From Microlunatus speluncae (GTDB lineage Bacteria > Actinomycetota > Actinomycetes > Propionibacteriales > Propionibacteriaceae), in contig NZ_VKCZ01000021.1 of the NCBI RefSeq assembly GCF_009299835.1, forward strand, positions 124,001 through 188,000: a stretch of DNA of 64,000 nucleotides, given 5' to 3'. Shown here in pieces: positions 52,527-60,189 of the stretch. Both the position numbers and the translations under genes were made by a program. Position 1 is the first letter of the stretch; each line of letters begins with the position of its first letter. A model generated the notes under the pieces. That model ran no database searches. It was not told the origin of the DNA and was given only the letters and a program-made list of their open reading frames with translations.

Positions 52527-52907
52527 ATGAAGACGATCTTGAACGTGATCTGGTTCGTGCTCTCGGGAGTCTGGCTGTTCCTCGGCTACCTGATCGCCGG
52601 GGTGATCTGCTGCATCCTGATCGTCACGATCCCCTGGGGCATCGCCTCGTTCCGGCTGGCCAACTATGCCGCCTGGCCGTTCGGCCGAGAAGTGATCAAC
52701 AAGCCCCGTAGCGGTTGCCTGACCTTGATCGGCAACATCATCTGGCTGATCGTCGCCGGCTGGTGGATGGCACTGCTGCACGTGATCACCGGCGTGCTGC
52801 TCTGCATCACGATCATCGGCATCCCCCTCGGCGTCGCCAACTTCAAGATGATCGGCATCTGCCTCGTCCCCCTGGGCAAGGAGATCGTGCCCAAGGGTCA
52901 GGCCTGA
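52527..52907 (+). CDS. YccF domain inner-membrane protein
   Basis: 126 residues with two tandem YccF repeats: ILNVIWFVLSGVWLFLGYLIAGVICC...IPWGIASFRLANYAAWPFG and LIGNIIWLIVAGWWMALLHVITGVLL...IPLGVANFKMIGICLVPLG. About four membrane segments. Function unknown. The ATG at 52527 is preferred (AGGAAGG 6 bases upstream); an ATG at 52521 would overlap the macrodomain stop. Likely co-transcribed with it. Confidence 0.9.
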   Translation: MKTILNVIWFVLSGVWLFLGYLIAGVICCILIVTIPWGIASFRLANYAAWPFGREVINKPRSGCLTLIGNIIWLIVAGWWMALLHVITGVLLCITIIGIPLGVANFKMIGICLVPLGKEIVPKGQA

Positions 52908-52931
52908 TCTTGACCACCGCCCCCGAAGCCT

Positions 52932-53245
52932 GGCGCACCAGGTGAGGAGCCCGAAGCCGCCGCCGCTCGGGAACTGCTCGAAGAGACCGACCACGCGGCG
53001 GCCGAGCTGGTCGATCTTGGTTGGTGCTGGGCGAACTGGGCCAACCAGACCAACCAGGTGCATCACTTCCTCGCGAAAGACTGCCGGCAGATCGCTGCGC
53101 CGCCCCGGATCCGACCGAACAGATCGCGGTCCGATCCATCGACCTCGACGACCTCCTGACAGGCCCGCCCCTGCTGCGAAACAGCTACCACCTGGTCACC
53201 CTGTCGCTCGCCCGACCACTGCTGACCGCGTACACCGGCCCGTAG
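52932..53245 (+). pseudogene. Remnant of a NUDIX hydrolase
   Basis: The Nudix box is recognisable: GEEPEAAAARELLEET, starting at 52941. Downstream VDLGWCWANWANQTNQVHHFLAKDC stays in frame. A shift at about 53100 is needed to continue as DPTEQIAVRSIDLDDLL... to a TAG at 53243-53245. The N-terminal strand before the box is missing. So it is a truncated, frameshifted copy, downstream of the YccF gene. Confidence 0.75.
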
Positions 53246-53273
53246 CGCCAGACCAAGGCCCGCTTGTTCCGTT

Positions 53274-53292
53274 CCCTGAGCCTGTCGAAGGG
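53274..53292. repeat. Short dispersed repeat TTCGACAGGCTCAG
   Basis: CCCTGAGCCTGTCGAAGGG, followed by CAAGCCAG. The same repeat plus the CAAGCCAG tail is found at 60135. It lies just after the NUDIX remnant, in a 578-base gap (53246-53823) that has no gene and also contains two long hairpins. Confidence 0.7.
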
Positions 53293-53427
53293 CAAGCCAG
53301 GCCCGTGCGCCCTCCTGGGGGTTTCGGCCTGTCGGCCGGAAAGACGCGCCAAGGACGGGTGGGTTGGAGCGGTCGGACCGGAATCGCGGCCGGCCACCGG
53401 TCCGGCGCTGGGATCGGATGCACTCCG

Positions 53428-53484
53428 CGAGTGGTCACTTTGGGCGCGGATCCTCGCCTGGCAGCTGCCCAAACTGACCACTCG
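53428..53484. repeat. Hairpin repeat family H4, copy 1
   Basis: CGAGTGGTCACTTTGGGC (53428-53445) pairs with GCCCAAACTGACCACTCG (53467-53484) over 18 bp with one mismatch. It is followed by ACGCAA, as is copy 2, so the shared ending is CTCGACGCAA. Confidence 0.65.
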
Positions 53485-53529
53485 ACGCAAACCGGCAGCG
53501 ATCTCGGTTGCGGATCGGCGCCGACGCGC

Positions 53530-53586
53530 CGAGTGTGACCTTATCGACGCGGATTCGACGATTTCAGGTCGATAAGGTCACTCTCG
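53530..53586. repeat. Hairpin repeat family H4, copy 2
   Basis: A 19-bp stem with one mismatch: 53530-53548 (CGAGTGTGACCTTATCGAC) and 53568-53586, 102 bases after copy 1. Both elements are exactly 57 bases long. Both open with CGAGTG and end in CTCGACGCAA. Confidence 0.65.
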
Positions 53587-53823
53587 ACGCAAGCTCGGCC
53601 ACGCACCGTGCCGACTCAACGCCCGCAGCAGAACGCGAGCGGGCGAACCGGAGCCGACCAGCACCCGAACCCGCCCCCTCTTGGCGCCAAGAAAGTCCCC
53701 GAAGACTCAACCGGCAGCGATGATCGTCCTGAGCCCGTCGAGCGGCAAACCCCGAGCTCAGCGGTGGTTCCGGGCCCAGGGAACGGGGCACCCAGATCTG
53801 CAGCCCGACCGAACCGGTGGTGG

Positions 53824-54807
53824 TCAGGTGATCATGGTCGGATCCGGCTGGGTCACGGCGCGGCGGCAGTGTCGGATCGCCAGGGCGAGGAGCAGGAGGG
53901 CGCCGGCGGCGAAGATCGCGTTGCCGAGCAGGGCCGTCGGGCCGCCGGTGCCGACCGTCGGGCTGGCGCCGAAGGCGTGCCAGGCGTAGCTGAGCAGGGC
54001 TCCGCCGGCCAGGGCCAGTTTGTGCTGCGGGCCCCACGAGCGCCCACGGGACCACAGTCGGACCAGCATGATCATCGCCGCGAACAAGGCGAGGAAGATG
54101 ATCACGGCCAGCCAGCCCAGGCCTCGACCGGCGGCCGAGAACCAGACGAAGAACGAGCAGGCGATCAGCGACACGAGCCCGACCAGCCAGGCGTTCGGCG
54201 GTGCCGCCGCCGGCCCGGAGACGTTCGTCGGCCGGCGCCCGATCACGAAGGCCGCGAGGACGAGCACGACGACGGCGGCCGCGGCCAGGGCCAGTTGGGC
54301 CGGCGTCGCGGTGAACCCCGAGGTCGAGACGGCGAAGATCACGTTCACCGCGACCCCGGCCAGATACAGCGCAGCCACGACGCCGAGGCCGAGGCGGCCC
54401 AGCCACGGCTTCCGGTCGCCGGCGAAGGTCTCCACCAGCACGATCGGCACGGCGATGCTCCACACCGTGTGCAGCGTGATCACATAGATCGTCCACCAGG
54501 CACCGATGCCGAGGGCCGGGACGTAGGCGGTGTCGAGCAGCCGCAGACCCACGTAGTCGGGGTTGAACAACGACTGGGTGGCCAGGCCCTCTTCGACGAT
54601 GCCGTACGCGGCGGCGAGCAGCAGGATTGTCGGCCAGCCGCGGCCGGCCCGGCGGGCGATCTCGCGGATCAACAGGGCTCCGCCTCCGTAGAGCGGAGCC
54701 AGGAAGAGGAGGGCACCGAACTCGACGATGGAGACGTTGCCCAGAAGGTATTCGGCCACCAACGGGGCGAGCAGGAACAGGCCCAGGGCCGGCAGGATTC
54801 GTTTCAC
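53824..54807 (-). CDS. Multi-pass integral membrane protein, unknown family
   Basis: 327 residues with about 9-10 hydrophobic helices (LPALGLFLLAPLVAEYLLG, LLLAAAYGIVEEGLATQSLF, IYVITLHTVWSIAVPIVLVETF and others). The YGIVEEGL segment in an early helix recalls the paired glutamates of CPBP proteases, but the other two CPBP motifs are missing. The GTG at 54807 is the likely start. The gene stands alone. Confidence 0.8.
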   Translation of the reverse strand: MKRILPALGLFLLAPLVAEYLLGNVSIVEFGALLFLAPLYGGGALLIREIARRAGRGWPTILLLAAAYGIVEEGLATQSLFNPDYVGLRLLDTAYVPALGIGAWWTIYVITLHTVWSIAVPIVLVETFAGDRKPWLGRLGLGVVAALYLAGVAVNVIFAVSTSGFTATPAQLALAAAAVVVLVLAAFVIGRRPTNVSGPAAAPPNAWLVGLVSLIACSFFVWFSAAGRGLGWLAVIIFLALFAAMIMLVRLWSRGRSWGPQHKLALAGGALLSYAWHAFGASPTVGTGGPTALLGNAIFAAGALLLLALAIRHCRRAVTQPDPTMIT

Positions 54808-54900
54808 GGTTTCATGATCACCCGCAACCGGCGGGCGACCACAGATCGTCCGTCATGATCCTGTCGTGACAAATGTCAGCGCGGCAGCGATCCAGCAAGA

Positions 54901-55857
54901 TCATTCCCCGCCCTTGGCCTCCTTCGCCCGCTTGCGTCGCTTGCCCTCGTGCATCGCCTGCACTCGGGCGATCGGGATGGCGTGGCCCTCGTCGACCAGA
55001 TCGGCCGGCAGGGCCTGGGGATCGGGCATCGCGTCGGCCCACGGGTCGCCGGTGAGCTCGAGGGTCGACTTGATGGTGAAGTCGGCCGGCGTCACGTCGT
55101 CGAGGTCGGCCCAGGCCACCGGGAACGAGACCGTGGCACCCGGCCGGATCCTGGGACTGTAGGCGGCGACGACGGTCGCGCCGCCGGCCCGGGTCGAGTC
55201 CAGGAACACCTTGCCGCCGCGATCTTCCTTGATGTAGGCCGTCGTCGCCACGTCCGGGCCGAGCTTCTCGGCCCGAGCCGCGAGGGCGCGGGTCGCCGCG
55301 GCGACCTCCTCGATCGAATCGGTTCCGTCGAGCGGCACCATGATGTGCACGCCCTTGGAGCCGCTGGTCTTGATCGCGCCGCTGAGCCCGGAGTCCTGCA
55401 ACGCCTGCTCGACCAGGCGCGCGGTCCTGATCACCACGTCGAAGCCGGAGCCCTCCGGCGGGTCGAGGTCCATGATCAGATGGGTCTGTCGGTCCGGCCG
55501 GGACAGCGCGGTCAGAGTCGGGTGATACTCGACCGCGCGCTGGTTGCCGAACCAGAGCAGGGTCCGGCGATCATCACAGAGGGCGTACGCCACGTCCCGG
55601 TGCGACGACTCCGCCCACACGGTCACCGTCTTCACCCAGTCCGGGGTGTATTTCGGCACGTTCTTCTGCATGAACGGCTGCTGCCCCGGCCGGACCCGGA
55701 CCACCGACAGCGGCCGGTCCCGGAGCTCGGGCAGGATCCGGTCCCGGCCGGCGTCGAGATAGTCGATCAGATCCCGCTTGGTCGCGTCCGCGCCGGTGAA
55801 CAGCGGCTGATCAAGATTGGTCAGCCCGACTCCGTCGCGCTCCTCCTCAGCCGCCAT
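54901..55857 (-). CDS. ligD: LigD-type primase-polymerase (NHEJ polymerase domain protein)
   Basis: 319 residues, the PolDom of bacterial LigD as a free protein. The metal aspartates are in LIMDLDPP; SGSKGVHIMVPL and FLDSTRAGGATVVAAYSPR are further hallmarks. It fills gaps with ribonucleotides during non-homologous end joining. No ligase, phosphoesterase domain or Ku gene is in the window; Ku may be elsewhere. The start is the ATG at 55857, with AGGAG before it. Exonuclease III precedes it by 10 bases, suggesting a repair operon. Confidence 0.93.
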   Translation of the reverse strand: MAAEEERDGVGLTNLDQPLFTGADATKRDLIDYLDAGRDRILPELRDRPLSVVRVRPGQQPFMQKNVPKYTPDWVKTVTVWAESSHRDVAYALCDDRRTLLWFGNQRAVEYHPTLTALSRPDRQTHLIMDLDPPEGSGFDVVIRTARLVEQALQDSGLSGAIKTSGSKGVHIMVPLDGTDSIEEVAAATRALAARAEKLGPDVATTAYIKEDRGGKVFLDSTRAGGATVVAAYSPRIRPGATVSFPVAWADLDDVTPADFTIKSTLELTGDPWADAMPDPQALPADLVDEGHAIPIARVQAMHEGKRRKRAKEAKGGE

Positions 55858-55867
55858 GATCACGCTC

Positions 55868-56734
55868 CTATTTCTTGGCCTGGGGCAGTTTCTTGGTGCC
55901 ACGGCGAGCGGCCGGAGCCGACGGCGGCGGCACGACCGGACCGATGTCGCCGTCCGGCGCCTCGTCGAGATCGATGATCACCGGAGCATGATCACTCGGC
56001 CCGGTCCCCTTGCGGGCCTTGCGATCCACCCAGGCCGCCTTGACCCGGTCCGCCACCGGATCGCTGGCCAGGACGAGGTCGATCCGCATCCCGAGGTCCT
56101 GGTGAAACATGCCGGCCCGGTAGTCCCAGTAGCTGAACACCCGCTCGGTCGGCCAGCGGTCACGGACGACGTCGTGCAGGCCGATCGACTGCAACTCGGC
56201 CAGCGCCGCCCGCTCCGGCTCGGTGACATGGGTCTGCCCGACGTAGGCGTCCGGATCGAACACGTCGGCATCGGTCGGCGCGATGTTCATGTCGCCGCAG
56301 ACGATCCGCGACTCCGGCCCGGCGTCGACCTGCCGCTTCAGCGCAGCCAACCACTCCAGCTTGTACCGGTAGTGATCGGAATCGGGCTCCCGCCCGTTCG
56401 GCACGTACAGGCCGTGGATCCGTACCCCAGCGCAGGTTGCGGCGATCGCCCGAGCCTCCTGATGCGGGAAGCCGGGCCCGTCCGGGATGCCGCGGACGAC
56501 ATCCTCCAGGCCGACCCGGGACAGGATCGCGACGCCGTTCCACTGGGTCTCACCATGCGCCGCGACCTGGTAGCCGCGATCCGTCAGCTCCGCGTCCAGC
56601 AACGCCCCGAAGGCGTCGTCGGCCAGCTTGGTCTCCTGCAGGCAGACCACGTCGGGCCGGCGTTCATCCAGCCACGGCAGCAGCCGCGGCAGCCGCTGCT
56701 TGACCGAGTTCACATTCCAGGTGGCGACACGCAC
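55868..56734 (-). CDS. xth: Exodeoxyribonuclease III
   Basis: 288 residues of the EEP nuclease fold. Active-site motifs: N7 (WNVNS), E34 (QETK), GLYVPNGRE, CGDMNIAP, and SDHAPVIIDL with the catalytic His. AP endonuclease and 3'-exonuclease in base-excision repair. The C-terminal 25 residues (PPPSAPAARRGTKKLPQAKK) are a flexible basic tail. The start is GTG at 56734. Same operon as the LigD polymerase. Confidence 0.95.
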   Translation of the reverse strand: MRVATWNVNSVKQRLPRLLPWLDERRPDVVCLQETKLADDAFGALLDAELTDRGYQVAAHGETQWNGVAILSRVGLEDVVRGIPDGPGFPHQEARAIAATCAGVRIHGLYVPNGREPDSDHYRYKLEWLAALKRQVDAGPESRIVCGDMNIAPTDADVFDPDAYVGQTHVTEPERAALAELQSIGLHDVVRDRWPTERVFSYWDYRAGMFHQDLGMRIDLVLASDPVADRVKAAWVDRKARKGTGPSDHAPVIIDLDEAPDGDIGPVVPPPSAPAARRGTKKLPQAKK

Positions 56735-56844
56735 CGGACCACCGTAGCCGGTACCGTCCGCGGCGGCGGCAGATCCGTTGACATGGAAAGCTGTTTCAGA
56801 TGATCCTTCGAGCCTGACCGCAGGCCTTGCGAAGGAGCCCGATC

Positions 56845-58536
56845 ATGCCGTCACATTCCGCACCGATCCGCCGCCGTCTCCGGACCCTCGGCGCCGGTGC
56901 CGTCGCGCTCGCCCTGCTCGGCCCGCTGCTGGCGGGCGCCGGCTCGGCCGCGGCCCAGCCCGGCGGAGCCGACGTCGGCAGTCTCACCGTGACCGCCCCG
57001 CGGACGATCTGGAATCCGACCGGGTTCGCCTCGTTCCCGAGCCTGTACGACACGTCGCGGACCAACGCCAACGGCAGCCGGGAGTCCCGGCTGATGATCA
57101 GTTACGGCACCTCCAACGACGTCTTCGGCAACTCGACGGTGTTGATCGAATCGGGCGACGGCGGCGACACCTGGGCCGAGCGAGCGATCTGCGATCGGGA
57201 GACGACGCCGTGCCGGACCGCCGGCGTGGTCAACGCCGTCCGGCTGGCCGATGCCGAGCACACGGTCGTCACCGTCGACTACGAGCCGCTGGTCAACTCC
57301 GGCGCCCCGGAGGATCCCGACCCGAGCACCCCGGTCAACGAGGGCAATCTTTGGTTCCGCCGCTGGCACGTCGCCGACCAGGGCTGGCAGCAGCAGTCGC
57401 CCGCCAAGACCGACCTGTGGCCGGGCGTCCTCTGGCTCCGATTCCAGCGCGGACTGCTGCTGCTCGACGACGCCCGGACCATCGTCGGCACGGTCTACGG
57501 CGCCGACGGCACCGGCAACTTCGTCGCGCTGGTCCGCAGCACCGATGGCGGCGCCACCTGGACCAGCGGCGCGGTGCTGGCCCGCGGGGCCACGTTCAGC
57601 GAGGCCAACCTCGCCTTCACCGCCGACGACCGGCTGATGGTCTGGATGCGGCGCGACGTCAAGGACGACTGGACTCCCGACCTCTACTACAGCCATTCGA
57701 CCACGGCCGACGGCTCGGGCACCTGGTCGACCCCGGTCCGACTGGACGGCAACACCGGCAACTCACCCGGATCGATGCTGCTCGGCAACGGCACCGGCCT
57801 GCAGGGCTCGGGGCGGCCGGGCAACGTGCTGCGGGTCAAGTATTCGGGCGAGTCCGGCGCGGGCGGCTGGGTGGGCAACCTCAATGTGTACGACAACCGG
57901 CCCACCGCCGGCCGTGGGCTGGGCGGCCGGCCGCTGGCGATCTCCGGGTCCAGCGCGACCATCGGCCTGGCTCCGCTGTCGGCCGACACCGCCCTGGTGA
58001 TCGGCGACAACTGCGCCGCCAACTGGGGTTGCCCGGCGTCGGCGACCGGCTATCCGTACGGGAATGATCATTTTCTCTGGGCCCTGACCGCGAAGGTCGA
58101 TCCCGGCCGGCCGACGCTCGACCTGAAGGCACTGTTTCAACAGGGCCGACTCGACGTGCTCGATGACGAGGCCCTCGCGACCTATGGCGCGGCCGGCTCA
58201 CCGCGGCAGTCACTGCTCGCGTACGCCTTCGACGGTGATGTCCGCAACGACTCCTCGGTGGTGACCGCCGATCGCTCGCTCGCGTTGGACCTGGGCCAGG
58301 AGTATGCGATCGCCGGGATCGGGGCGGTGGCCCGGCTCCGCGGCGCCCGTGATCTGGTCGTCCAGACCTCGGTCGACGGGATCAACTGGCAGACCCCGAC
58401 CCGGTCGCCGCGGGACGGCATCGTGCGCCCGTTCCGGACCCCGGTCACGGCCCGGTATCTCCGGCTCACCGACCCCAACACCGGCGGCTCGGCCGAGGCC
58501 TTCCTGAACGAGTTGCAGGTCTACCCCGCCAGATGA
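56845..58536 (+). CDS. Secreted sialidase-like glycosidase with C-terminal F5/8 (discoidin-like) domain
   Basis: 563 residues. Signal peptide about 1-38. A six-bladed sialidase-like propeller carries two clear Asp-boxes (SGDGGDTW, STDGGATW) and a degenerate third (TADGSGTW). Conserved Arg/Glu catalytic residues of true sialidases are not all identifiable. The C-terminal ~120 residues (SLALDLGQEYAIAGIGAVARL...QTSVDGINWQTPTRSP...ARYLRLTDPN) are an F5/8 C carbohydrate-binding domain. It follows AAGGAG. The sugar cleaved or bound is unknown. Confidence 0.88.
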   Translation: MPSHSAPIRRRLRTLGAGAVALALLGPLLAGAGSAAAQPGGADVGSLTVTAPRTIWNPTGFASFPSLYDTSRTNANGSRESRLMISYGTSNDVFGNSTVLIESGDGGDTWAERAICDRETTPCRTAGVVNAVRLADAEHTVVTVDYEPLVNSGAPEDPDPSTPVNEGNLWFRRWHVADQGWQQQSPAKTDLWPGVLWLRFQRGLLLLDDARTIVGTVYGADGTGNFVALVRSTDGGATWTSGAVLARGATFSEANLAFTADDRLMVWMRRDVKDDWTPDLYYSHSTTADGSGTWSTPVRLDGNTGNSPGSMLLGNGTGLQGSGRPGNVLRVKYSGESGAGGWVGNLNVYDNRPTAGRGLGGRPLAISGSSATIGLAPLSADTALVIGDNCAANWGCPASATGYPYGNDHFLWALTAKVDPGRPTLDLKALFQQGRLDVLDDEALATYGAAGSPRQSLLAYAFDGDVRNDSSVVTADRSLALDLGQEYAIAGIGAVARLRGARDLVVQTSVDGINWQTPTRSPRDGIVRPFRTPVTARYLRLTDPNTGGSAEAFLNELQVYPAR

Positions 58537-58576
58537 TCACGCCGACAGTGTCAGTGGTCGGCGCGAGACTCGGCTC

Positions 58577-59026
58577 ATGACCACTTCGTCGAGCCCCACG
58601 GCGTCGGCCCTCGGGGCGCAGCTCGAACAATTCTTCGCCGACGCCGGCGGCCGCGTCGCTGCCCGCACCAGGGCCCGGTACGAGCGGGTGCACGCGCGCC
58701 TGCTCCGATTCCTGGAGGAGGTCGACGTCACCGACCTGCTCGGCTCCGAACCGCAGGCCGTGCTGGCGATGGAGCGTCAGTTCGGCCGGACCGGGGCATT
58801 TCAACGACTGCACGATCCGGAGGAATTCGTCTGCTGCCTGCCGGTCTTCCTCTCGCCCGACTGGCTGCTGCCCGACCCGGCCGACGCGCGCAGTCAGGTC
58901 GTCCTGACCGAGCGCCTGACCCGCCAGATCTACAGCATCTACCGCTACCGCCTGCGCACCTGCAGCTGCACGTTCAACAACGTCTACACCGCCGCGACGA
59001 CGGCCCGGCGGCGCTTCGGTCCTTGA
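58577..59026 (+). CDS. Uncharacterised protein
   Basis: 149 residues, cytoplasmic, helical. A central region has TRARYERVHARLLRFLEEVDVTDLLG, then FVCCLPVFLSPDWLLPD, and the end CSCTFNNVYTAATTARRRFG. It has four cysteines in two CC/CxC groupings. RARYERVHARLLRFLEE resembles the core-binding helix of tyrosine recombinases, but no catalytic domain follows. Convergent with the M15 peptidase gene; stop and stop are adjacent. Confidence 0.7.
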   Translation: MTTSSSPTASALGAQLEQFFADAGGRVAARTRARYERVHARLLRFLEEVDVTDLLGSEPQAVLAMERQFGRTGAFQRLHDPEEFVCCLPVFLSPDWLLPDPADARSQVVLTERLTRQIYSIYRYRLRTCSCTFNNVYTAATTARRRFGP

Positions 59027-59764
59027 TCAACAATTGGGGGCGGACCATGACCGCGAAGCCTTGTTGCCGAAGTGCACGTGATCATTGTGCCCCGGGTAGC
59101 CCGGGCCGAGCAGCTCCTCGAAGCCGGCCGACTTGCCCGCGTTCCACAAGGTGCACTGGGCCGGATTGTTCAGGCCGAGATCAGCCGCCTGCCCGTACAT
59201 GTGCAGGCTGGTCGAGGAACCACCGGAGGCGTTGTTGCAGGACACACTGCGGAAGCCGGAGGTGACGTTGAGCGCTCGATCACCGAGCTTGCGCCGCATC
59301 GCCTCGAGCTGCCACATGATCCGCTTGATGTTCTCCTTCGCCGTGGCCTCGGAGACCTTGCCACCGAGGTAGTTGTTGGCCCCGCAATTGTTGTCGAACT
59401 CCGAGTAGGCGAAGTGGATCGGCGTGCAGTCGTTGTCCTGCAGCTCATAGATCTTGGTGTACGTCGCCGAGTCGGCGACTCCGGTCTGCGGCAGCCCGTA
59501 GCCGGCCTGGAACCGCTTGACCGCCGCCGCCGTCGCCGGCCCGAAGTCCCCGTCGAGCGCCAGGTTCTCCCCCGAGCTGACCCAGCCGGCGACCCGGATC
59601 TGCAGCTGAGTCACGTCGGCCCCGTTGGCGCCCTGCTGCAGGGTCCGTTCCCAGGTGTAACAGCCGTCCGCGGCGGCGCGGTCCGGGGCGAGAACCTGCA
59701 CCGTCACCGTGCCGACCAGCGCCAGTGCCAGGGCGGAGACAACGCAGAGAATTCGTCGAAACAT
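59027..59764 (-). CDS. Secreted D,D-carboxypeptidase-like M15 peptidase with peptidoglycan-binding domain
   Basis: 245 residues. Signal peptide 1-32. A peptidoglycan-binding-1 domain spans about 45-105 (LQQGANGADVTQLQIRVAGW...LALDGDFGPATAAAVKRFQ). A peptidase M15 domain carries the zinc ligands H188 and D195 (SLHMYGQAADL) and H231 (NDHVHF, with H229 catalytic). Several cysteines suggest disulfides. It cleaves peptidoglycan side-chain or cross-link peptides. The ATG at 59764 has GGAGG before it. Confidence 0.93.
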   Translation of the reverse strand: MFRRILCVVSALALALVGTVTVQVLAPDRAAADGCYTWERTLQQGANGADVTQLQIRVAGWVSSGENLALDGDFGPATAAAVKRFQAGYGLPQTGVADSATYTKIYELQDNDCTPIHFAYSEFDNNCGANNYLGGKVSEATAKENIKRIMWQLEAMRRKLGDRALNVTSGFRSVSCNNASGGSSTSLHMYGQAADLGLNNPAQCTLWNAGKSAGFEELLGPGYPGHNDHVHFGNKASRSWSAPNC

Positions 59765-59873
59765 CGCAGTCCTCCATCGCGTCGATGGTGAGGATCGCAG
59801 TGTGTCAGGAGCCAACATGAAACGTCAATGGATGGTGAGAAGATCACCCGGCTTTCAAGAGCAGCGGCATCCC

Positions 59874-60011
59874 GCGGTGGGGTCTGGGGGATAGGTGCGC
59901 GGGCAACCATCCGCCCGCGAGCAAGTGTGGGAGCCGCTGCCGCGGTACAGCGTTCGCGGGCTCCCGCCAGGCCCGTCCACGCCCGCGCACCTATCCCCCA
60001 GACCCCACCGC
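59874..60011. repeat. 138-bp MITE-like element with 31-bp perfect inverted ends
   Basis: 59874-59904 and 59981-60011 are perfect reverse complements over 31 bp (inner sequence GGTGGGGTCTGGGGGATAGG, then TGCGCGGGC). The 76-base interior has its own 7-bp hairpin (GGGAGCC...GGCTCCC). The 4-base sequence TCCC flanks both ends directly (59870-59873 and 60012-60015), as a short target duplication would. No ORF. It could also be a strong terminator for the upstream region. Confidence 0.75.
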
Positions 60012-60113
60012 TCCCTTTGGCTCCCGCATATGTTTACCGCCTCAGCCGAGCGCCGGTCTGATCATGTCGACTGCCACAACGGAGCGGTTGGAGTGGTCAC
60101 GAGGGCATTCGTT

Positions 60114-60152
60114 CCCTGAGCTTGTCGAAGCATGTCCTGAGCCTGTCGAAGG
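60114..60152. repeat. Two tandem copies of the TTCGACAGGCTCAG repeat
   Basis: CCCTGAGCTTGTCGAAG at 60114-60130 and CCTGAGCCTGTCGAAGG at 60136-60152, followed by GGGCAAGCCAG. The single-base variant (CTTG for CCTG) in the first copy is the common alternative form of this dispersed element. Confidence 0.7.
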
Positions 60153-60189
60153 GGGCAAGCCAGATCTGGTTTTTCCCGGAGCAGCAAGA

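Noticed and set aside
58577-59026. Recombinase N-terminal fragment
   Set aside because: Only one helix resembles the core-binding domain; no catalytic Arg-His-Arg-Tyr residues follow, and the gene is intact with its own start.
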